From Cannabis sativa (taxonomy: Eukaryota > Streptophyta > Magnoliopsida > Rosales > Cannabaceae), in the NCBI RefSeq assembly GCF_029168945.1, contig NC_083607.1:13100001-13164000 (forward strand): a DNA stretch of 64,000 nt. Direction: 5' to 3'. The notes under the pieces are model-generated. The model saw nothing but the letters and a program-made list of their open reading frames with translations, was not told the DNA's origin and did not search any database. Each line of letters opens with the position of its first letter. Position 1 is the stretch's first letter. A program made the translations under genes and the position numbers. Positions 11,361 to 22,700 of this stretch are shown here, piece by piece.

Positions 11361-13069
11361 ATAATGGAACAAATTTGAAAATATCTTGTTTAAGTTGTTT
11401 TAGAAGAATCTAAAGAATCAACTTAAATATCTTTCAAATTAGATTTAATTAAATTAAAATTAAGTTGTAACCACTTAATTTGAAAATATTCCATTTTAAG
11501 TTAATATTCGAAAAGATATTAACTTAAAAAATATCTTAAAGAATCTTAATAACCAATGCCTAAAATTCCTCAACTTAATTTGAAATTTTAAATCCAAAAG
11601 ATATTCAAATTTAAGCTGGTTAGTTATAGATAACTAAATATCAACTGAAATAGGAATATTTAATGAAAAATTTAAATTAAGCTTCAGAAAGAATCTAGAT
11701 GGTTATAATTCTATATTTAATTAAATACAAGAAAATACATATAGTTTAGCTTAGAATATAAAATTCTTTAAACTATGGTTTTCTTAAATTAATTTCAAAA
11801 TAAATTAAAATTAATTATGTTGCTAATCAATTTTATTAGGTTAAACTAATTTAATTAACCTAGTACAATTATTCAAATCAGGCAAATGGGCCTTCACAAT
11901 TGGGGTGGTTCATGTGAGGGGGTGCTGGGTTCAGTATGTCGTACCCACTACTATGGCTCCCAACTCTCACACAAGGCCCAAAAGAGAGGAATTTAACCTT
12001 AAAATGAACAACTGTTATTAATTGAATAGGCCCAAAAACTAAATGGGCCTAAATAAAATCTATCAAGAACTATGACATTTTATTTAGCAACAACAACCTA
12101 TATGCATCTATAATGAAATTAAACACATAGGCTCACACAGGCACACTTTGGATGGGTCCTATCATGTTGCTAGGTCATACACAGATGAAAGAAGATTGTA
12201 AATATACCTGTTACAAATTATTTACTTGACCAAGGGAGCCATGAGTTAAAATCAGATCATTGGATCTGTCAACAAGTTAACCGTGGCTATTTGCAATCAA
12301 GCAATAATAGGTTTTAAAAACTTACAAACAAGCTAAAAAAACACATACTCCTGCAACAAGGTTAGCTGGATAGTTGGATGTAGGATTTATTTAATTTTAA
12401 ATAAATAATTTCGAAAAAATAATTAATTAAATAAATAAATAATTTATTTTTCAAAAAATTAAAAAAGATTTAAAAAAATTCGAAATTTTAAAAAAAATAA
12501 TTTAAAAATTAAACCTACAATTTTGAAAAATTAGGTTTCAACCAACCTAAATATCATTTCAAAATTTGCTAACTACTTTTAAATTTTTAATGTTATTTTA
12601 TGAATAAAATTAAATAAAAAATTAAAAAAGATAAATGAATATCTTTTTCAGATTTTAAATGTAATTTAAATAAATAAAATAACAAAAATTTAAAAGTTAG
12701 CAAAATATCTTACATCTATTTAAAATTACATGATTATAGTTATCTTATTTTAAATTTAAATAAGGTCAAATTATTTAAAAAAAAGATTTAATTTAAAAAA
12801 TTTAATTTCTGACCTTAAATTTAAAAATAAGATAAGATATAATCAAATTTAAAAATAAGATAGATAATTAAGCAAAAAAGATAGATATTTACTATTTTTC
12901 AAATTCAAATTACACTAATATCATGAATTAAATTTAAAAAATATTAAATAAATTAATTATGAGAATTAGAATTGAATTAGGAATAGTAAATGTATAAATA
13001 CAGAACTACACAAAAAATCAGAAGTTAAATCCATGAAAAAGAATGAAAAAACGAAGAAAAACAAAAAAA

Positions 13070-13210
13070 ATTGCGAGCTGTACGGACGAGATGTTGTGCA
13101 TACCCGTCCGCGCGCGCATAGGGGTGATTTGGGCGAGCAACCTCGGCGGCAGCAGGATTTGCATGAAATCCGCGCGAGCAGGAGGTGTGCTGCTCAACCC
13201 CGATTTTTTC
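13070..13210. other. GC-rich island with hairpin and GCGCGCGC palindrome in leader
   Basis: Within otherwise AT-rich leader, CGGACG is followed about 16 bases later by CGTCCG (a 6-bp stem) and then by GCGCGCGC. Element B has the same arrangement at about 25340-25455, with a different loop and flanking sequence. It sits some 230-370 bases from the PBS. Confidence 0.55.
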
Positions 13211-13444
13211 GAATTAAATCGAAATTGAGTTCTGTAAAAAAGTAACTTGCTTAATTTTTTCCATACTATACAATAAAAATAATTCCAGAAACACATATTC
13301 AATTATTTTTCACGAAAATTCACAAACATCAATCAATCATCAAATAGCACTCAATACAACATGATACCATCCAAAACATCAAACAATCGTTTTAAAGTCC
13401 AAATTTCTTGCAAGCAAATCAATTACCATGGCTCTGAGGCCAGT

Positions 13445-15331
13445 TGTTGAAAATTATTTTACCAGGATCTTAGATCTACTCACAAGTATGTTGATTAACA
13501 CCCTAAATATAAACTTTCTAAAACGATGAAATAAACACATATAAAGTTTAGGAAACCTTACATTGGGTGCAGCGGAATTAAATGACTCCTTCCATTCAGA
13601 TCTCTAACCCTTGTATCCTTTCTGTCGCAGAGTATAATCAAAATCTGAACCTGGATCTCTTTCTCTGAATCTTTGATGCTGAAACTCCTTTTGCTGAAGA
13701 TCTTTCTTCACGATCTTCCTCACTATGATTGAGGTATTGCTTGCTGTGTGTGGGCACTACTCTAATCACTAAGGGTTTCGAAATATTAAGGAAGAAGAGA
13801 GAGAGAGAGAGTGACGGACAAAGGTAGAGAGAGAGGCTCAGGTTTTTCTGAATGAGAAGTGTAATTTTCTTGAAGCCTTCACTACCTATTTATAGCATTC
13901 CACTAGGGTTAGGTTTGAATTATTTGGCATTAAAATAATGAAAATATCAGAGGATAATACCTAAAAAAGTGGTCGGCCATGGCTTATTGGATTTGGGCCT
14001 CACTTTTTGCAATTTTGCAGTTTTATCACTTTTGTATATGATTTTCTCAAAAACGCCAATTTTTAAATTCAAACATTTAAATGTCAATTCTAACTATTTA
14101 ATAACTATAAATAATTATTAAATAATATTGTCATCTATCCTATTTATTAATTGAACCATACAAAGTATCATAATTAACAAATATGCCCCTAACAACTCTT
14201 TCTTTACAATTTCGCCCTTACTTAGTGAAAAATTCACAAATAGACATAGTCTAACTTGAGAATTATAATTGATTAATCAAAACCAATTACATGAGTCTTA
14301 CAAGCAATATTATCTCAACTAGTGTGGGGACCATGGGTCTATATAACCGAGCTTCCAATAAGTAGATCAAGAATTTATTACTAAAATTCACTAACTTATT
14401 AATTCTTCGTTGAATCCACGCATAGAACTTAGAATTGCACTCTCTGTATATAGAATGCTCTATATGTTCCACCATATAGACACATCATTAGTTATCCATT
14501 GTTATAATCTTAATTTGATCAATGATCCTCTATATGAATGATCTACACTGTAAAGGGATTAGATTACCGTTACACCCTACTATGTATTTTATCCTTAACA
14601 CTTGACCCCGTATAAATGATATTTCAGCTTATGTGAAATGAGTACTCCACCATTTATGTTCGTTTGGTCAAGCTCGAAGGAGATCATCCTTTGCTTACTA
14701 TTCGCCAGATACAAGCTATAGATTCCATATTTATGTTAGCGCTCCCACTCAATTGCACTACCGTGTTCCCAAAATGTACGTATCACCCTGACCTAAAAGT
14801 AGGCTTAACTAACAAATCAAAGAACACGAATAGCCTCCTGAGATTGAACCTAATCATAACAATATTAAGATCATTTGATCTAGGATCAACTAGGCGATAT
14901 TGACTTGAATAGATTTTACGGTAAGTTTAATAAATCTAAGTCAAAGTTCAATATCGGTCCCTTCCGATGCATACTCCATGCATCCAACCTGAGCTTTACT
15001 TTAACCAATGTTCTGGAAAGAACATAGCATTTCTCCAAATGCAAGTAAACTCTTGTTGTAGATTATCATATCAGTAAAAACCTGTGTCTGATAAATCTAG
15101 GAAACTTTATTCACATAGTCATGTTAACTTTCCAAAGTGATGACCACACAATAAACAGGATCAAGTATGTGAAAAGGGTTTAAGATGAATTTATAAATCA
15201 AATAGACAAGCAGTTGATAAAGTGAACCAAAACATACACAAATGAATGAAAAATACTTTTGTTTCTTTATTGATGTTAAATTAAATGGATTACATTGAAA
15301 TGGAGTTTTATTTAGGGCATAAAACCCAACA
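13445..15331 (-). repeat. 5' LTR (element sense) of copia A, complete
   Basis: It runs from TGTTGAAAATTATTTT to GGGCATAAAACCCAACA, about 1.89 kb, with inverted ends TGTTG/CAACA (one change in the sixth base). It is near-identical to the shorter LTR at 5355-7092 and clearly related to the LTRs at 17858, 25733, 28283 and 35344. Confidence 0.85.
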
Positions 15332-15333
15332 AT

Positions 15334-16447
15334 AAGAGCCTCAAATATTTCTTTACCCAGAAAGATTTGAATATGAGGCAAAGACGTATGTTAGAGTTAG
15401 TTAAAGATTATGACTGTGAGATCCTTTACCATCCTGGGAAAGCCAATGTAGTGGATGATGCCTTGAGCAAGAAGTGTCCCGGGCAGGTAACTTGTATGAT
15501 TCAGATTTCACCTCAATTAGCAGAAGACATGGTCAGATCTAGCATCGAGTTTATTGTAGGCAAATTTCATAACTTGACGCTGCAATCTGATCTGTTAGAA
15601 CGAATTAAAGCTGCTCAGCTAACTGATCCAGAGTTAGTAAAGATCAAAGAAGAGGTTTTAGCTGGTCAAGCCAGAAATTTTACAGGGTCACAACTTAGAA
15701 ATGAAATTTTTGAAGAGGCTCATACCACTCCATATTCCCTGCATCCCAGCACCACCAAGATGTATCAAGATCTTAAACCCTAATTCTGGTGGAGCGAAAT
15801 GAAGAAGAATGTGGTAGAATTCGTATCGAGATGCCTAACCTATCAGCAGATCAAGGCTGAACATCAGAGACCAGCAGGGTTGTTGCAGCCTTTAACATTA
15901 CCTAAGTGCAAGTGGGAAGATATCACGATGGACTTTGTGGTTGGATTACCTAGAACCACGAGATTATTTGATTCTATTTGGGTTGTGGTAGATCCGAAAT
16001 GCAGGAATGTAGAGTTTCAAGTAGGGAATCATGTGTTCCTACGAGTGTCTCCAATGAAGGGGATCAAGCGTTTCGGGAAAAGAGGCAAGTTATGCCCTAG
16101 ATTTACAAGACCTTTCGAGATTCTCGAGAAGGTTGGACAAATGGCATATCGATTAGCTTTGCCTTCAGTTCTTTCAGCAGTTCACAATGTATTCCATGTC
16201 TCTATGTTGAGAAAATATGTTTTAGACCCTACTCATGTACTTTGTTATGAAAATCTTGAGCTGCAACCGGACATATCATATGAAAGAAAGGATAAGGTTC
16301 TTCGGAACAAGACGTTTTGGTCAAAGTACTCTGGAGAAACAACAAGGTGGAGGAAGCCACCTAGGAGTTAGAATCCGACATGAGAGCTCAATATCTAGAG
16401 TTGTTCAGGTTAGATTCCGAGGACGAAATCCTTTTAAGGGGGGATAA
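15334..16447 (+). pseudogene. T2 pol remnant: RNase H end, integrase (core deleted), chromodomain
   Basis: The frame resumes at the RNase H/integrase boundary ([33 protein letters not shown]). It continues through the integrase zinc finger ([13 protein letters not shown], a stop at 15781, then [12 protein letters not shown], where the CxxC pair has lost one cysteine to Tyr). It then passes 'DSIWVVVD' and joins directly to PKCRNVEFQVGNHVFLRVSPMKG. Compared with T1 about 176 codons are missing, including the catalytic D and E of the integrase core. A later frameshift at about 16290 separates the chromodomain tail. A polypurine tract (AAGGGGGG) precedes the 3' LTR. Confidence 0.8.
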
Positions 16448-17857
16448 TAGTAAAGATCGCTTAGCGTTAATTTGGAAATTAGCAGATAATTACGGTTTAA
16501 TTATGAAACTTGATTATTAGCTTTGAATTATTAATTTATGATGATTTATTTGAATTCAGAATGCATTTTATATGTCATATATAGAAATTTCATAATTTTA
16601 CATGTTTTGTGCCCGGTAACATTGGAACGCGGTGTTTGGCTATTAGAATCACATCCTAGTATTTTTAGTATAACGGGGCAGTATAATTAGACATTGGGAA
16701 TGTCGGGAAAGTTGAGATTTTAGAATTGATAAAAATACCCCTAAGTGACCTCTATGATTTTTAGTGTAGGAGGGGCAAAATGGTCATTTTTCCAAATCAT
16801 ATTTTGTCTTTTGTGGGTTTATATTATGTTTAATAATCAGATTTTTAATTCAATTTTAAGCTGATATTTATTTAAAAAAAAAAAACCTTTAAGTCATTTA
16901 TTCAAAATTTGACAATACATGAAAAAGACTCTCTTTCAACTCTCTCCTTCTCTCTCTCGAAATCCCTAGAACAAGCTACGGTTTGATGTGTTTTTCTGAA
17001 ATTCAAGCTAGTTTCATCAACATTTTGGTGGTCTCAAGCTCTAGGTAAGCTTCTAGTAACTCCTTCTTGGTTTTCTTGAGTTTGAAGTTAAGAATTTTGC
17101 ATGATTTTGATAAATTGAGTTATGTAGCTGCTGTTAGTATTTGGTTTTGTTTTCAGAAGTTTATTTATGTTTAGATATGTTGATTCAAGCATGTTTTGAT
17201 GGATGTTAGTAGATTTAACCAAGTGTTGAGTTTTAGAACTCAAACTTGGAGCTTTAATGGTGATTTTAGATTCTGAGCTTGGGTAATGGTTTTATTGCTT
17301 GGAAAATGTTTATTGGGGTATATTATGCAGGTTTGGAAAGTTTGGTTAAGTTTGGAATCGATTTGGTTAGCCTTTGATTTTTTTTGGGTTTTCTGGGTAA
17401 ATTTGGCTAACCGGTTTTACAATGCCTCCAAAACCGATTACCTGGATTTTGCAGCAGGGTTTCCCAAAAATTTCATGTGGTCGACTCGTTCTAGTTTCAG
17501 AGCCTTGGTTGGTTAATTCCCTGCTAGTTTAGGGTATTGCCATATTAAGTTACAGTAGATGGGGTTTTGGTTTAAAACCTAAGTCCCCAGTTGTGATTTA
17601 GCGTGTCACTTATCCATGTTGTTATCGATGTGATTTAGGAGCCTGTAATTCGTCGAGCTGTTGTTCCACTCAGGTTGTCCGGCACACCTGAATTCGGAAT
17701 TGAGGTAAGATTAGTATAATGTCATGCATATGTTATTACATGTTTAGCATACATGTTGTTTATGCCTATTAGATTACATTGATAGCAATAATAGTATACT
17801 TAGAGTTGTACTGATTTTTGATAAATGTATGTTGGCTGAAATACTGATCGATGTTGT
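16448..17857 (+). repeat. 3' LTR of T2, first part
   Basis: It is co-linear with 3658-5036 of the 5' LTR and is interrupted at 17857 by copia B. Its last five bases, GTTGT (17853-17857), are repeated after the insertion at 27623-27627. Confidence 0.85.
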
Positions 17858-19747
17858 TGTTGGAAATTATTTTACCAGGATCTTAGATCTACTCACAAGT
17901 ATGTTGATTAACATCCTAAATATGAACTTTCTAAAACGATGAAATAAACACATATAAAGTTTAGGAAACCTTACATAGGGTGCAGCGGAATTAAATGACT
18001 CCTTCCGTTCAGATCTCTAACCCTTGTATCCTTTTTGTCGCAGAATATTATCAAGATCTGAACCTGGATCTCTTTCTCTGAATCTTTAGTGCTGAAACTC
18101 CTTCTTGTTGAAAGTCTTTCTTCACGATCTTCCTCACTATGATTGAGGTATCACTTGCTGTGTGTGGGCACTACTCTAACACTAACTAATTTCGAAATCT
18201 TAAGGAAGAAGAGAGAGAGGGAGTGGTCTTCCAAGGTAGAGAGAGAGGCTCAGTTTTTTCTGAATGAAAAGTGTGAAATTTTAGTGTAAATTTCCTGAAG
18301 CCTTCACTATCTATTTATAGCATTCCACTAGGGTTAGGTTTGAATTATTTGGCATTAAATTAATGAAAATATCAGAGGTAAAACCCTACAAAAGTGGCCG
18401 GCCATGCAATGTGGATTTGGGCCTCACTTTTTGCAATTTTGCAGTTTTATCTTTTCTGCATCTGATTTTCTCAAAAACGCCAATTTTCTAATTCAACCAT
18501 TTAAATGTCAATTCTAACTATTTAATAACTATAAATAATTATTAAATAATATTTTCATTTATCATATTTATTAATTGAACCATACAAAGTGTCATAATTA
18601 ACAAATATGCCCCTAAAACTCTTTCTTTAAAATTTCGCCCTTACTTAGTGAAAAATTCACAAATAGACATAGTCTAATTTGAGAATTATAATTGATTAAT
18701 CAAAACCAATTATATGAGTCTTACAAGCAATATTATCTCAACTAGTGCGGGGACCATGGGTCTATATAACCGAGCTTCCAATAAGCAGATCAAGAATTTA
18801 TAACCTAAATTCACTGACTTATTAATTCTTCGTTGAATCCACACATAGAACTTAGAATTGCACTCTCAGTATATAGAATGCTCTATATGTTCCACCATAT
18901 AGACACATCATTAGTTATCCATTGTTATAACCCTAATTTGATCAATGATCATCTATATCAATGATCAACATTGTAAAGGGATTAGATTACCGTTACACCC
19001 TACAATGTATTTAATCCTTAAAACACTTAACCCCGTATAAATGATATTTCAGCTTATGTGAAATGAGATCTCCACCATTTATTTTCGTTTGGTCAAGCTC
19101 GAAGGAGATCATCCTTTACTTACTATTTGCCAGATAGAAGCTATAGATTCCATGTTTATGTTAGCGCTCCCACTCAATTGCACTACCGTGTTCCCAAAAT
19201 GTACGTATCAACCTGACCCAAAAGTAGGCTTAACTAACAAATCAAAGAACATGAATAGCCTCTTGAGATTGAGCCTAATCATAACAGGATTAAGATCATT
19301 TGATCTAGGATCAACTAGGCGATATTGACTTGAATAGATGTTACGGTAAGTTTAATAAATCTAAGTCAAAGTTCAATATCGGTCCCTTCCGATGCATACT
19401 CCATGCATCCAACCTGAGCTTTACTTTAACCAATGCTCTGGAAAGAACATAGCATTTCTCCAAATGCAAGTAAACTCTGTTGTAGATTATCATATCAGTA
19501 AAACCCTGTGTCTGATAAATCTAGGAAACTTTATTCACATAGTCATGTTTACTTTCCAATATGTTGACAACACAATAAACAGGATCAAGTATGTGAAAAG
19601 GGTTTCAGATGAATTCATACATTTTGTACATATAATCATGAAATTAATCATGTGAACCATGCAACATTAAATGTTATTTCTGATCTATATTAATAAGTAA
19701 ATCTGATTATATTGAAATAAGTTTTATTTAGGGCATAAAACCCAACA
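17858..19747 (-). repeat. 3' LTR (element sense) of copia B
   Basis: TGTTGGAAATT to AAACCCAACA, 1890 bp. It is very similar to 25733-27622. Differences I noticed are a handful of substitutions and small indels (for instance CTTACTTAGTG against CTTAGTG near 18650 and 26518), so insertion was fairly recent. Confidence 0.9.
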
Positions 19748-22700
19748 AACTCCCACTTGCACTAATATAAAACAAAAAAGTGCATTTCAAATAATCTCAA
19801 CACCTTGATATACAAATCAAGTGTAGTAGTAGTAAACTCCTCGTAATAGGATCTGAAAGGTTGAATTAAACACAACCTTTCCTCCACTATTACTCTTCCT
19901 TAATCACAAAATCATTGATAATGTGAAATTTCTCTCTATATGTCTACTCTCTTGGGATACTGGATTCTACACCTTTGGCAACTACTTCTTGGTTATTCAG
20001 GAAGTAACACTAGTAGTTAAGGCAATTTAGAATGGTGCCAAAGATGTATAGAACTTTCCTTAGACTGAATAAGTACCTTTCCTGCAACTTTAACATTCAG
20101 TCTCTCTCTGGTAGACCTAGATATTTCAGATAGGTTTTTACACTTCGCCAAAATCACTATTCCACCCCCAGAGTAATCACCATCTTATCAGAAAGATTTT
20201 CTAGCACAAAGGCAAATTTCGAAATCTGATGTGGTGTAGTCTAAGAGTTTTAAACACACCCTTATAGACTAACATATAGTCCCTCTTCTTAATCTTAAGC
20301 TTTACTTGATTGTCTTCCAATGTTCTTCTCCTAGATTAATCTGATACCTACTCATTACTTCCACTCAATAGCACGTGTCTGGTCTAAGGCATACAAAAGC
20401 ATATCTAAGACCTCTCACTGTTGATTTAAGAAATTCTTTCATGGCTTTATCTTTTTTGGAATAGTTGAGACTTTTCCTTAGATAAATAAAATCTATGCCT
20501 AAGAAGTTGTGAAGCTTCTATAGATTGCCATTAGAAAGAAAATGCTTCTGCATCTTACTAAAGTAAGTTGCTTGCATTAGAGTAAGTAACTCAAACCTAT
20601 AATACTAGGAACAGGAAGTTTGTTAAGTCCATAGAATAGACTTATAAACGAAAATTTCCTTTTATGTCCTTGTAATAGAAAACTTTAGGTTGCTCCATGT
20701 GAATGGATTAAACCATAGTTCTATTGGCTTTTCTTCTTAGTTTCTTATCTTGACAATCCATTACTTGTTTAAACTCACAATGGATTTTAATCACTAGTGT
20801 CTCCCAAGTCATAAGAAGGTGAGTTCCTAGAAACTCTCCCACTACGTCAAGGTACCGTGAATTATGTCTAAGAAAACTAAATGGTATTGATCTCTTCGGT
20901 TGTGACAAGACAACAGAGGCAGTGGGATCATCATATGTCAAATAAGATGATAGAACACTTTTGGAATCAAGAAATAAATATCTCCTTTATTTGCTACTTT
21001 ATTTTCAGACTTAGTCATTATCTTAGAAAAGTAGTATTTGTTTGAACAAACACTTTCTTATCTATTGACTATGGGATGGTCCACCCCTAATCACTTAGAA
21101 TAGCTAACAAACCATGGTTAACAGTTCTAGTTTTTCTTAAGATTTTGATTAGGTCATCCATGAATCTAGTAATGATTTACATTAAGTATACAACCATTAC
21201 ATCATTCTGAAATTGTGTTACCATAGAAGGATTTAGGCAACGACTTGTACTAATCTTCAATATGCAAATCGAAATTTCTGGGGAGGTAAGTTTGGATATA
21301 ATTCAAAAATCAATTTAATGATCTTTGAACTGCATATCTACTAACTATTTATCCACCCCTATCAGTTCGCAAGATCTTTAACCACTTACCTTAATGGTTT
21401 TAACCATTGCTAGAAATTAATGAAATTTTTTTTAAACATTTCAAATTTCTTTGAATAAGGTATAATCTAGAGTTATCGTTTTAAGAATACAGCGAAAAAC
21501 TCATATCCACCCCTGAATGTACATCCATCTGCGAATGAGATGAACTACTTTCAGTGAAATAGGCATATTAACTCTTTGCAGAGATTGATCTTGTCAAAAC
21601 CACTATGAACAAGATACAAATGCCATAGATTAATAAAAAAAAAGTGGTTGTGTCTTTTGATGACTTAAGTATAGTTACATCAAAGAGTTCTTAATATAGT
21701 ACAAGTGGATCCTGGTCACAGAATATTAAACTCATATTCCATACAGTTTGAAACCAATGATAGAAAATGGTTATTAAACACTTGTAAAAGTGTAACTGCA
21801 TTGTATCCTGGAATTAGAAATATAAGAAAATTTCTGTTTAGAATCTAAAATTAAAGTCAAAGACTTAAATTTATACCAAATACAATGAGTAATTCTTTCT
21901 TGGACCACCACTACTAATTTAAACTCTAAGTTAGATTTTCCCATACAAGTAGGAGATTTCTAAGATTGAGGATTTATATCAATTGGGAATAGAATTTCGG
22001 GATTATAATCATATGCGTCATTTAATTTCTTAAGAGAAAATATAATGACATTAAATGATATATATAGACCATTCATCCAATGATATGTTATTGAGCTAAT
22101 TCGAAATGAATAAGCTAAGAGGAATTAGGATAATTTCGTTTATAAATAAGAATCCAACGATGCTTCGATTAGCGAGAGTCAAAGTAATCTTATTTATATA
22201 ATCTTCTTGTTTCATATTGTAAAAATACTAGTTTAAGGTGTCATCAATTGATGTACAGCTAGATGTTGCATATACAATATTTATCTTTCGAGATCTAACA
22301 CAATTATGTATGTCTAATGGTGAAAATCCACTAGGGATTTATCTCATTAGATAAACAAACCAAGTTAGACCAACAATGAAGATTCGAAATTAAACTACAA
22401 TTACTAACAGAAAATAATATGGTTCAATATAAATTCATACGCAATTCAGAAATTATTAAACATATAGCAAGTAGGAATGACAAGTGAAAATACTAAAACA
22501 TACAATCCTAAATAATTTCCAAGGTTTTCAACAAACTGATATCAGTGTCCGTTTAGGCGAGAGTCAAAGCTACCATTCATTGAATAGAGTTGTCAGCTCA
22601 TCTAAAATGTTAAACATTCTAGCAACCTTTTATTCGATCAAGATTGGAATTCAGCGTTGTCCCGTTTAGGCGAGACTCAAGGCAATTCTATCATATGAGC

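Larger units (their letters stand above)
10668..13444 (-). other. Leader (5' untranslated region) of copia A
   Basis: About 2.8 kb between gag and the 5' LTR, very AT-rich and without genes. It holds two GTCCCGTTTAGGCGAGAGTC motifs (about 10742 and 10855), a direct duplication (11154-11360) and a GC-rich island (about 13070-13210). The PBS lies at about 13431-13442: on the minus strand it reads TGGCCTCAGAGC, two mismatches from the initiator-Met tRNA site TGGTATCAGAGC. Most of it is closely matched by 22540-25732 in element B. Confidence 0.7.
5355..15331 (-). mobile_element. Copia element A (Angela/BARE-1-like), decayed, minus strand
   Basis: The element-sense order on the minus strand is 5' LTR (13445-15331), PBS, long AT-rich leader, gag, protease, GAG-pre-integrase, integrase, RT/RNase H, polypurine tract, 3' LTR (5355-7092). 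Placing integrase before RT defines Ty1/copia. The RT is strongly of the BARE-1/Angela type, judged by motifs. It inserted into the RNase H/integrase part of T2 pol: the T2 reading resumes at 15332. The outer 150 bp of the left LTR were lost together with much of T2. All coding parts are damaged. Confidence 0.85.

Noticed and set aside
14664..14903. Open frame VKLEGDHPLL... found in the LTRs at 14664, 19089, 26964 and, on the other strand, 35790
   Set aside because: It recurs only because the LTRs are homologous. It is antisense to the elements, its start is not in a kept context, and it is disrupted in LTR C and in the LTR at 5355-7092.
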